DNA from: an uncultured Eubacteriales bacterium
GTDB lineage: Bacteria; Bacillota; Clostridia; Christensenellales; Borkfalkiaceae
Reading direction: 5' to 3'
Assembly (NCBI GenBank): GCA_900554485.1
Contig: USHO01000047.1
Span: 1 to 8,056, forward strand
DNA: 8,056 bases
Part shown: one piece after another, positions 1 through 5,661 of the stretch
Numbering within the stretch: the stretch's first letter is position 1
How the letters are laid out: each line of letters begins with the position of its first letter
Notes under the pieces: generated by a model
What the model was told of the DNA's origin: nothing
The model's database searches: none
What the model saw: only the letters and a program-made list of their open reading frames with translations
Position numbers and translations under genes: made by a program

Positions 1-158
1 ACGAACGCGACTATCGGCCATGCGATATTTATCGCCGTCAATCCCGCGTCGCCCGCGCGGTTGCCGATAAAAAGTCCGTCGACGTTCGTATAAGTGCCGA
101 CAAGCACCATCGATATAACCGACGGAATTATGTATGCCGCAAGATTGAATTTTTTCAC
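1..158 (-). CDS. MATE family efflux transporter, N-terminal fragment (runs off left edge)
   Basis: The first 52 codons of an integral membrane protein are visible; the rest lies outside the window. The translation begins MKKFNLAAYIIPSVISMVLV and continues with GTYTNVDGLFIGNR (residues 21-34) and AINIAWP (42-48). This is the characteristic first transmembrane helix and loop of MATE (multidrug and toxin extrusion) proteins of Clostridia, which export cationic compounds using Na+ or H+ gradients. The start is GTG at 158-156. It overlaps the TGA stop of the upstream HAD gene by four bases (GTGA) and has a GGAG site about seven bases ahead, inside the end of that gene, so the two are translationally coupled in one operon. 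The family call rests on recognising the N-terminal motif alone. Substrate is unknown. Confidence 0.82.
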   Translation of the reverse strand, partial: MKKFNLAAYIIPSVISMVLVGTYTNVDGLFIGNRAGDAGLTAINIAWPIVAF

Positions 159-883
159 TTTCTCTCTCCGTAAGCCAGTATCATATCGGTGGCATCGCAT
201 ACGTTTTTCGCCTTATACATGCACTTTTCGGCAATCTCCGCATTGCCGCCGACAAATGCGAAATTTATGCCGGCGTTGTGCGCGAAATTGCGGTCGGTTG
301 CGGTATCCCCGATCATGAATATTTCGCTTTTATCAAGACCGAATTTTGCGGCTATATCCAGCGCGGCGAACGGATCGGGTTTATGCGGAGTTTTACCGTC
401 GTCGCAATAAATATCGTCGAACAGATCCGCTATACCGAGTTTTTCAAGGCACACTTCCGTAATGGCGCGGTCGTCGGTGGTGACGACGAATAATTTCGCC
501 GTTCGTTTAGCCCCGAGAAGTTTTTCGCGTAAGTTTTCGCGCGGCGGCAACACTTTCCCCTCGTCGATATGCGCAAGCAAAGCTTTTTCTACGGCATATC
601 GGTCGGTCGGCGCGTCGAAACCGTGCTTTTTCATCGTCTCCGAAATCACCGCCGCGAACTGAGTATAAGTTCCGCCGCAAAGTATTCCGCAGGTGTCCGC
701 GGTATCGCCGTTTACACCTATTTCGCGTTCGATTTCTTCGGCTATGCCGTCAATCTCGGAAACGTCGTCCGAAGTAACCTCTCCGCTCACGATTTGTCTT
801 ATCGCCGAACGCGCTATCGGCACCCAGAACGCGTCGAAACGCATAAGCGTTCCGTCTTTATCGTATATTATCGCCTTTATCAT
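155..883 (-). CDS. HAD-superfamily hydrolase, phosphoglycolate phosphatase-like (242 aa)
   Basis: A cytoplasmic haloacid dehalogenase-type phosphatase. All four HAD motifs are visible. Motif I is DKDGT at residues 8-12, with nucleophile D8 and general acid/base D10. Motif II is the VVTT strand end at 133-136. The motif III lysine lies in HKPDP at 167-171 (K168). Motif IV is GDTATD at 192-197, with metal ligands D193 and D197. About 100 residues between motifs I and II form a helical C1-type cap, which selects the substrate. Length and motif spacing fit the Gph/PGP-like subfamily, but true phosphoglycolate activity cannot be deduced; sugar phosphates or nucleotides are equally possible. The ATG at 883-881 has an AAGG site seven bases upstream. 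The gene is first in its operon, behind the promoter at 908-936, and overlaps the MATE gene by four bases. Confidence 0.9.
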   Translation of the reverse strand: MIKAIIYDKDGTLMRFDAFWVPIARSAIRQIVSGEVTSDDVSEIDGIAEEIEREIGVNGDTADTCGILCGGTYTQFAAVISETMKKHGFDAPTDRYAVEKALLAHIDEGKVLPPRENLREKLLGAKRTAKLFVVTTDDRAITEVCLEKLGIADLFDDIYCDDGKTPHKPDPFAALDIAAKFGLDKSEIFMIGDTATDRNFAHNAGINFAFVGGNAEIAEKCMYKAKNVCDATDMILAYGERK

Positions 884-902
884 CAGTTTACCTTTTCGCC
901 AT

Positions 903-917
903 ATGATATTATATCAT
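903..917. repeat. 15-bp palindrome overlapping the -10 box
   Basis: ATGATAT-T-ATATCAT is a perfect inverted repeat with seven-base arms around a single central base. It covers the -10 of the HAD promoter and its predicted start point. A repressor dimer bound here would block transcription. AT-rich -10 regions form such dyads easily by chance, so an operator role is only a possibility. Confidence 0.35.
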
Positions 918-936
918 AACAACGGGTTTATCACAA
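908..936 (-). promoter_or_regulatory. Sigma-A-type promoter for the HAD/MATE operon
   Basis: On the minus strand a -35 box TTGTGA (936-931) and a perfect -10 box TATAAT (913-908) are separated by exactly 17 bases. A TG one base upstream of the -10 makes it an extended -10. Predicted transcription start is near 901, giving a leader of roughly 18 bases before the HAD ATG. The -10 is embedded in the perfect 7+1+7 palindrome at 903-917. Confidence 0.8.
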
Positions 937-960
937 GAAAAAACAAAACGAACTACGCTG

Positions 961-1045
961 TTTACAAAAACTTTACAATAGGGATTCGATTCGTCGTCGC
1001 CGGGCATTTCTCCGCGACTTTACGAAAATTTTACCCGCAGTTTAC
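961..1045 (+). promoter_or_regulatory. 11-bp-phased TTTAC direct repeats, candidate response-regulator binding array
   Basis: The pentamer TTTAC occurs at 961, 972, 1019, 1030 and 1041. It forms one cluster of two and one cluster of three, and within each cluster starts are exactly 11 bases apart. The first pair reads TTTACA-N5-TTTACA; the second cluster is TTTACG, TTTACC, TTTACG with five-base spacers. One-turn-phased direct repeats of this kind are the known architecture of OmpR/PhoB-family sites; the Bacillus PhoP half-site is a TT(A/T)ACA-like hexamer with about five bases between copies. The triple cluster lies at about -72 to -46 relative to the predicted start of the 1106 gene, where an activator would sit. 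The regulator itself is not in the window. Confidence 0.5.
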
Positions 1046-1055
1046 GATTGTTCGC

Positions 1056-1084
1056 CTGTATAACCGCAGAAATCGGTTTATAAT
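1056..1084 (+). promoter_or_regulatory. Probable promoter of the 1106 gene (strong -10, weak -35)
   Basis: A perfect TATAAT at 1079-1084 lies 21 bases upstream of the ATG. Seventeen bases further upstream the hexamer is CTGTAT, a poor -35. Transcription would start near 1091, just ahead of the ribosome binding site. A good -10 with a poor -35 directly downstream of the TTTAC array fits an activator-dependent promoter. Confidence 0.5.
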
Positions 1085-1105
1085 ATCCGCAAAAAGGAGA
1101 ACTAT

Positions 1106-1573
1106 ATGCCGATGACAAACGAAAATTTTCGCGCAATAGGCTATAAAAGCAATCTCTCGTGCGCGGTACTGATTTTATACGGTTTAATATCCGCGTCGAT
1201 TGCGGTCGTAATGATCAAACAAAAAATAATCGTCGCGTCCGCTATCTTCATCGTGTTGGCAATTGTCTGCGCAATATATTTTTTCTCTGCGGTTTTCCGC
1301 CCCGACGAAATCATATATCTGTCGGAAAATTCTTTGAAAATTTTTGTCCGCGGCAAAGCAAAAGTAATTCCGCTTACTGAAATCGTTTCGCTGAATTATA
1401 ATCGCATAATGTTCGCGACGAGTATGTCGAAACTCGGAGCCGGACACCTTTATGTCGCCACCGCCGACAAAACTTATACGGTAGGCTATGTAAGATCCGT
1501 AAGGTCGGTTTACGAAGAACTGATAATAGCGGTCGACCGTAAAAAACCGTTTTCGGGAAATCCCGCGGAATAA
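1106..1573 (+). CDS. Small membrane protein, two TM segments plus PH-like C-terminal domain (155 aa)
   Basis: I do not recognise a named family. Residues 1-15 are polar. Two hydrophobic segments follow at about 16-37 and 41-63, separated by the short basic turn MIKQK, so they form a helical hairpin in the membrane. Residues 67-143 (from RPDEIIYLSENSLKI onward) alternate short beta-like strands and end in a helix (SVRSVYEELIIAVDR). This resembles the bacterial PH-like (bPH) domains that often follow two membrane helices in Bacillota proteins. No catalytic motif is visible. The start at ATG 1106 is chosen because GGAGA at 1096-1100 gives normal spacing; the ATG at 1112 is less well placed. The gene is monocistronic, has its own promoter, and ends 39 bases before a hairpin terminator. 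Confidence 0.75.
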   Translation: MPMTNENFRAIGYKSNLSCAVLILYGLISASIAVVMIKQKIIVASAIFIVLAIVCAIYFFSAVFRPDEIIYLSENSLKIFVRGKAKVIPLTEIVSLNYNRIMFATSMSKLGAGHLYVATADKTYTVGYVRSVRSVYEELIIAVDRKKPFSGNPAE

Positions 1574-1612
1574 ATCTGCGTTTTATTCTTCCGGTCAATA
1601 TAAATATAAAAT

Positions 1613-1638
1613 AAACGGCGCCTGCTAAGGCGCCGTTT
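1613..1638. terminator. Bidirectional rho-independent terminator between convergent genes
   Basis: A 10-bp perfect stem (AAACGGCGCC at 1613-1622 with GGCGCCGTTT at 1629-1638) closes a six-base loop, TGCTAA. On the plus strand the stem runs into TTTT (1636-1639). On the minus strand it is followed by a T-rich tract (TTTATTTTATATTTATA). It can therefore end both the 1106 gene and the operon whose last stop is at 1664. Confidence 0.88.
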
Positions 1639-1663
1639 TGCTTGTCCGCAAACGATTGCGTAT

Positions 1664-3283
1664 TTATTTTTCGATTACTTTTATTCCGTCGGGCGCAACA
1701 AAAGATTTTTCGACTCCGCCGCCCGGCAGACGTCTCGCTTTGACTACTATATCGCCTTTAAGCGTAGGATAAACCGCCTCTACGAATTCAAGCGAACCCA
1801 ACTGCGGCGCGAATTCGTATTCAAAAGGTCTTCCGTCGATCGGTCTTATGCCGGCGACGTACTCGGTCATATATGCAAGAACGCCGCTCGCCCAGCCGTG
1901 GCACAGACTGTGACGATAGCCCTTATAGCAGAACCTTCCGCAATCGCCGTGCGGGTCGAGTTTGCCTTTTTCGGGTAATTCGTCTATACGCGTGGCGTTT
2001 TCCGCCCATTTAACGTCGAAATCTTCCCAGAAAGTAGTCGCGCCGAGACAGAGCATTTTGCCGTAATATTCCCTTATCATCTCTTCCGCAAAAGAGAACT
2101 CTCCGCAAAGAGCCAACGCCTTGAAGATGAAATAATTCAGGAAAGTGGTAAGCCCTTCGGCTTTGCCGCGTTTTATCACTTCGAGGTTTTTCGCGCGGTC
2201 TTCACCCGCCAGAACAGCCAGCGCGGCTATCTGTTTATACTTGCGTACGGTATACGATTTTTTCTTCAGTCTGCGGATTATGTCGCGCGGCAACGACGCG
2301 TCGTCGCCGAATTTTTCAAGCAGATACGCGGCTTTTTCCATAACGATGCGGAGAAGATAATCGGTGCCGGCGATTTCGTCGTATTTTTTATCTTCGTCGT
2401 CGACGCCCTCGACGTAATGACTGCCCCAGTCGACGAAGTCGAAAGGCAATTTCGTCGTACCGTCATCTTCTATCCCTGCGGAAAAATCTTCCGCTATACG
2501 CTTTACGAAACCGAGATTTTCCAAGACGAACTCCGCATCCGCGGTGCGGTTATAATACTCGTAAAGATTGTATATCCACCATGCCGAATAGTTGGGTATA
2601 TCGTTCATCCACCTGCCTTCGGCGGTCTGATCCCGACAGAATTCAAGCGAATTTTTTATCTCCGGCGTATCGTCGAAGAGACAGAACGCCGTCTTCGTTT
2701 CGGGATATATGTCGCCTATCCACACCAGACGATCCCTCTTTATTCCGTCCCAGACGTAACCGTTTTTAAGACAGAGCCTGAGCGTATACGCGGCGGTTGT
2801 CCACACGGTGTTCAGAAGTTCGTCGTCGCAGGTAAATTTACCCCGTTCGGTCCTTTCGTCGGCATCGCACGCCGCGACTACCGATTTTATGACGAACTCT
2901 CCGCCCGCCGGGAAGTCTATTCTCAGAAATCTGAAACCGGTCTGTCCGAACGTCATATCCGACCAGTTTGAAAGATTTACCGTAAAATCCCTCGACGAAT
3001 GGTCGTTAGTCGCGTTTTTCTCGCCGAGTTCGGCAAAAGTTTCGCCTATGGATTCGCCGAAACGCAGTCTGACACCCGTTTCGCCCTTTGCCGCCCGCGT
3101 GAGAATTCTCGCGCCGCCGGACAATTCTTTGCCGAAATCGAAGACCATATAGCCTCCGCCTTTTATCGCCGTCGTGACAGGCTCGTAAAGCCCTATCTGG
3201 AGAACTTTTTCTTTAAGAAGATTTTCGGCGGAAGTTATATCCCCATCCGCCGCCGCTATTTTTACCGGAAAGATATACCTCAT
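1664..3283 (-). CDS. GH78-family glycoside hydrolase (alpha-L-rhamnosidase-like), cytoplasmic, 539 aa
   Basis: Predicted to hydrolyse terminal alpha-L-rhamnose or a related sugar from small glycosides. Residues 1-140 are beta-rich and resemble the N-terminal accessory domain of these enzymes. Residues 145-475 form the (alpha/alpha)6 barrel, and the last ~60 residues form a C-terminal beta domain. The diagnostic motif is WDGIKRDRLVWIGD at 178-191: D179, D184 and D191 keep the D-x4-(E/D)-x6-D spacing of the GH78 acidic cluster. FDFVDW at 281-286 and GATTFWE at 414-420 (E420 the candidate second catalytic carboxylate), then CHGWASG at 461-467 and the GIRP segment, also fit. No signal peptide is present, so the substrate must be imported. 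The protein is short compared with many secreted GH78 enzymes. ATG 3283 follows the previous stop by three bases with GGAG ahead, so it is the last gene of the PII/DUF1538 operon. Confidence 0.85.
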   Translation of the reverse strand: MRYIFPVKIAAADGDITSAENLLKEKVLQIGLYEPVTTAIKGGGYMVFDFGKELSGGARILTRAAKGETGVRLRFGESIGETFAELGEKNATNDHSSRDFTVNLSNWSDMTFGQTGFRFLRIDFPAGGEFVIKSVVAACDADERTERGKFTCDDELLNTVWTTAAYTLRLCLKNGYVWDGIKRDRLVWIGDIYPETKTAFCLFDDTPEIKNSLEFCRDQTAEGRWMNDIPNYSAWWIYNLYEYYNRTADAEFVLENLGFVKRIAEDFSAGIEDDGTTKLPFDFVDWGSHYVEGVDDEDKKYDEIAGTDYLLRIVMEKAAYLLEKFGDDASLPRDIIRRLKKKSYTVRKYKQIAALAVLAGEDRAKNLEVIKRGKAEGLTTFLNYFIFKALALCGEFSFAEEMIREYYGKMLCLGATTFWEDFDVKWAENATRIDELPEKGKLDPHGDCGRFCYKGYRHSLCHGWASGVLAYMTEYVAGIRPIDGRPFEYEFAPQLGSLEFVEAVYPTLKGDIVVKARRLPGGGVEKSFVAPDGIKVIEK

Positions 3284-3286
3284 GTT

Positions 3287-3604
3287 TTACTCTCCTATTC
3301 CTACGACGTCGCTGACCGGCATTGAAAACGCTATTCCGTAGCCGGGAGTTTTAAGCCCGACTTTAGTATAAAGATTTTTAAGAATCTCGTCTTTTTTATC
3401 CGTATCAACGAGTATCATCACTATTTCTTTTTCGGGTTGCACGGTGATGTTGAACAATTTTTCCGCCTCGGGGTTGGCTGTACCCCTTGCGTGCAGAACC
3501 GTGCCGCCCTTTGCGCCGAATTCGCGCGCGGCATCCATAACCGCATCCGAAAAGCCCGCGTTTACTATACAGAAAATTACTTCGTGTGCAAATTCGCCCG
3601 TCAT
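3287..3604 (-). CDS. PII-like (GlnB-fold) signalling protein, second of a tandem pair (105 aa)
   Basis: A small cytoplasmic regulator of PII type; these are normally trimers that sense nucleotides or metabolites and bind a membrane partner. The ferredoxin-like beta-alpha-beta pattern is clear: HEVIFCIVNAGF (7-18), helix DAVMDAAREFGAKGG (20-34), TVLHARGT (35-42), EKEIVMILV (58-66), a second helix (70-82), and GLKTPGYGIAFSMPVSDVVGI (83-103). This last segment matches the place of the canonical PII B-loop and final strand. The T-loop region (about 40-56) is short and has no tyrosine equivalent to the uridylylated Tyr51 of GlnB, so classical GlnD control is unlikely. ATG 3604 has GGAG seven bases upstream, lying inside the preceding gene, and only one base separates the two genes. 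A divergent PII associated with DUF1538, not a nitrogen regulator proper, is the best reading. Confidence 0.82.
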   Translation of the reverse strand: MTGEFAHEVIFCIVNAGFSDAVMDAAREFGAKGGTVLHARGTANPEAEKLFNITVQPEKEIVMILVDTDKKDEILKNLYTKVGLKTPGYGIAFSMPVSDVVGIGE

Positions 3605-3605
3605 A

Positions 3606-4010
3606 TTATTTCTCCTTATTGCTTAAAAATTGGTAGACAGCCACTCCGACGAGACTGGTCATCGGCGTAACGAAAGCAATGCCCTTTCCGCCCCTTACGG
3701 TGCGGAACTTTTCTTCCAGCCCTTCCAATGCGGGTTTTATCATGTCGCCGCGTATCACGCCGACGATAACCGCTTTATCGTTTGACACTATTCCGAGAGC
3801 CGAACGCGTGGCGTCCGATGCCGTTCCGCTTGCCGAAAGCAGATATTCGGCATTGATTTCGTAATCCTGCAAAAAATCGGCGAAAAATTCCGATTTGTTT
3901 CGCGGCACTACCGTAAAAATCAGCGAAAGTTTATGCGGCGCGGACGGTTTCTCGTCGCGGGCGATTTTGTTCTCTGTTCTTCTTATCGCGGATCTGAGTC
4001 TTTCTGACAT
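3606..4010 (-). CDS. PII-like (GlnB-fold) signalling protein with basic N-terminal extension, first of a tandem pair (134 aa)
   Basis: A paralogue of the following gene, but more divergent. Shared landmarks in the same order are LSLIFTVVPR (28-37), LLSASGTAS (57-65, matching HARGTAN of the partner), the strand AVIVGVI (80-86), a helix (91-103), and GGKGIAFVTPMTSLVGV (107-123), which matches YGIAFSMPVSDVVGI. About 26 charged residues (1-26, rich in Arg/Lys/Glu) precede the fold and have no counterpart in the partner, and the C-terminus extends about ten residues further. The T-loop is short and the usual tyrosine is absent. ATG 4010 has an AGGGGG site four bases upstream; the gene begins nine bases after the DUF1538 stop and ends one base before the next start. 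The two unequal PII-like chains may form a mixed trimer or two regulators of the same membrane protein; that is inference. Confidence 0.75.
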   Translation of the reverse strand: MSERLRSAIRRTENKIARDEKPSAPHKLSLIFTVVPRNKSEFFADFLQDYEINAEYLLSASGTASDATRSALGIVSNDKAVIVGVIRGDMIKPALEGLEEKFRTVRGGKGIAFVTPMTSLVGVAVYQFLSNKEK

Positions 4011-4019
4011 GACGCCCCC

Positions 4020-5534
4020 TTAAAAGTAAATTATCTGATCGTCGTCTGCGGCGAGGAACTTCCTCATGGCGATGTTCGCGCGGACGCGTTTGGTTATTAC
4101 CGCCTTAAAGCCCAGAAGTTGGATCGTTATAAGCGGCGTCATAGCAACCATAGCCACCACGCCGAAAGCGTTGGAAAGAACGCTCGCTTCGCCGTGAAGA
4201 GCCGAACATACGCCTATCGCGAGGGGCAGAATGAAACTCGACGTAAGCGGACCGCTCGCAACGCCGCCCGAATCGAACGCTATCGCCGTATATACCGGCG
4301 GCACGAAAAACGCAAGCCCGAGCGACAGCAAATACCCCGGTATCAGATAGTATAATATATTGAATTCAAAGTACGCCCTTATCATCGAAAGCGCGATCGA
4401 AACGCCTACGCCGACCGAAAGAGCGATCATCATCGATTTTTTGCTTACCGTTTTATCGGTGATTTCTTCGACCTGTTTATTGAGGACCTGTACGGCGGGC
4501 TCGGCAAGAACAACCACAAGCCCGAGTATAAATCCTATAAGCGACGTCGCCCATACCGGCAGATCGGAAAGGCATTCGCCTATTTTGAACCCTACGGGCA
4601 TAAAGCCTACGGCAACCGCCGTAAGGAATATCAGTAGCCCAACGAACGTAAACGCTACGCCGACGCCGATTTTGACAAGTTTCTTTTTCGGCAGGTGCAG
4701 GCATGTGAATTGCAACACCGCGAAAAACGCCACTATGAGAACAAGCGCGATTGCGACTTCTTTAGCCGTCGTCAACAACGTAGAACCGACGGCGGACAGA
4801 TTTATCGAATAGTCCGGGAGTTTATACGCGACGTCGCCGCTCGACGCCACGCCCAAAAGCATTACGGCAAGGATAGGACCTACCGAACACAGCGCGACCA
4901 GTCCGAACGAGTTTTCGCTCTGATTTTTCCCGCCGAGCGTCGTCGCTATACCTATGCCGAGTGCCATTATAAACGGAACGGTGATCGGTCCGGTGGTAAC
5001 GCCGCCCGAATCGAACGCCAGCGCGAGGAAATCTCCGTTGCCGGTTATAACGACGAGCGACGCGAACGCGAACATACAGGAATAGAAAAAGAACAGCATC
5101 ATCGACAGTTGCAGTTTGAGCAGTATTTTAAGCACCGCAAGCAACAGAAACAATCCGACGCCGACGCCGACGCTTATCGTCAGCACGGTGGGGTTTATCT
5201 TGTCTTTGACCTGCGTCGCGAGAACGGACAAGTCGGGCTCCGCGACGGTTATCAGCACTCCCATCAGAAAACATACGACGAGCAGCAGATTTACTTTTTT
5301 GAGTCCGGACAGTCCCGCGCCGATATGATCGCCCATGGGCATCATAGCCAGGTCCGCGCCGAGGGAGAACAACCCTATACCGACGACCAGAGCGATTGCC
5401 GATACTATAAAAGTAATCAGTTCGGCGTTTGTAAGGTTTACGAGGGGGGTAAAGTGAAGAATAACGACTATCAGCGCGACCGGAAGAACCGAAATCAACG
5501 CCTCTTTGAGTTTAGCGAGCAACGCCGAAAACAC
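4020..5534 (-). CDS. DUF1538 family membrane protein, internally duplicated; probable transporter (504 aa from GTG)
   Basis: A polytopic inner-membrane protein with about 12 or more hydrophobic segments and two homologous halves. Numbered from the TTG at 5552 (subtract 6 for the preferred start), half one has AEPDLSVLATQV at 104-115 and AFDSGGVTTGP at 179-189. Half two has AEPAVQVLNKQV at 350-361 and AFDSGGVASGP at 425-435, a constant offset of 246. Twin conserved AEP and FDSGG motifs in a pseudo-symmetric fold suggest a transport path, but the DUF1538 substrate is not known to me. The start is set at GTG 5534 because AAGGAGG (5549-5543) lies eight bases ahead; the upstream in-frame TTG 5552 would place this ribosome binding site inside the coding region. 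It heads the operon with two PII-like genes immediately downstream, which suggests PII-type gating. Confidence 0.87.
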   Translation of the reverse strand: MFSALLAKLKEALISVLPVALIVVILHFTPLVNLTNAELITFIVSAIALVVGIGLFSLGADLAMMPMGDHIGAGLSGLKKVNLLLVVCFLMGVLITVAEPDLSVLATQVKDKINPTVLTISVGVGVGLFLLLAVLKILLKLQLSMMLFFFYSCMFAFASLVVITGNGDFLALAFDSGGVTTGPITVPFIMALGIGIATTLGGKNQSENSFGLVALCSVGPILAVMLLGVASSGDVAYKLPDYSINLSAVGSTLLTTAKEVAIALVLIVAFFAVLQFTCLHLPKKKLVKIGVGVAFTFVGLLIFLTAVAVGFMPVGFKIGECLSDLPVWATSLIGFILGLVVVLAEPAVQVLNKQVEEITDKTVSKKSMMIALSVGVGVSIALSMIRAYFEFNILYYLIPGYLLSLGLAFFVPPVYTAIAFDSGGVASGPLTSSFILPLAIGVCSALHGEASVLSNAFGVVAMVAMTPLITIQLLGFKAVITKRVRANIAMRKFLAADDDQIIYF

Positions 5535-5542
5535 GCATTTTA

Positions 5543-5549
5543 CCTCCTT
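5543..5549 (-). promoter_or_regulatory. Consensus Shine-Dalgarno deciding the DUF1538 start
   Basis: AAGGAGG on the minus strand, eight bases before GTG 5534 and four bases before an out-of-frame ATG at 5538. It supports GTG 5534 over TTG 5552, which has no such site upstream. Confidence 0.8.
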
Positions 5550-5569
5550 CAAGAGTATTTATTGTATTT

Positions 5570-5598
5570 ATAATATCATAGGAACGGTAAAAATGCAA
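5570..5598 (-). promoter_or_regulatory. Sigma-A-type promoter of the DUF1538/PII/PII/GH78 operon
   Basis: Minus-strand -35 TTGCAT (5598-5593) and -10 TATTAT (5575-5570) are separated by exactly 17 bases, with a TG one base before the -10. Predicted start is near 5563, giving a leader of about 28 bases before GTG 5534. No separate promoter is evident in the 1-9 base gaps downstream, so all four genes probably depend on it. Confidence 0.75.
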
Positions 5599-5608
5599 TA
5601 AAAACAGC

Positions 5609-5630
5609 GGAATTTTAATAAACGAATTCC
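5609..5630 (-). terminator. Weak possible terminator of the ABC-F gene
   Basis: GGAATT (5609-5614) pairs with AATTCC (5625-5630) around a 10-base loop, 32 bases after the ABC-F stop. On the minus strand a run of five T follows after four intervening bases. The stem is short and AT-rich, so termination may be inefficient and some ABC-F transcripts could read into the DUF1538 operon. Confidence 0.3.
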
Positions 5631-5661
5631 TTTTGCGATGTCTATTTTGCCGTTAAACCCG

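Noticed and set aside
569..1115. Plus-strand open frames crossing the HAD gene and the divergent spacer
   Set aside because: They run through the HAD gene on the wrong strand and through the promoter region; the HAD motifs and promoter explain the same DNA better.
2417..2971. A 184-codon plus-strand open frame opposite the GH78 gene
   Set aside because: It has no ribosome binding site of note and no recognisable domain, and it is fully contained in the GH78 gene, whose motifs are clear.
4695..5573. A 292-codon open frame on the plus strand opposite the DUF1538 gene
   Set aside because: Its product is a low-complexity mix of Arg, Gln, Tyr, Asp and Glu, as expected from reading the antisense of a hydrophobic gene. 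The minus-strand protein has clear family motifs and internal repeats.
5638..5661. CCGTTAAA / CCCGTTA near-repeat after the ABC-F stop
   Set aside because: Too short and imperfect to separate from chance.
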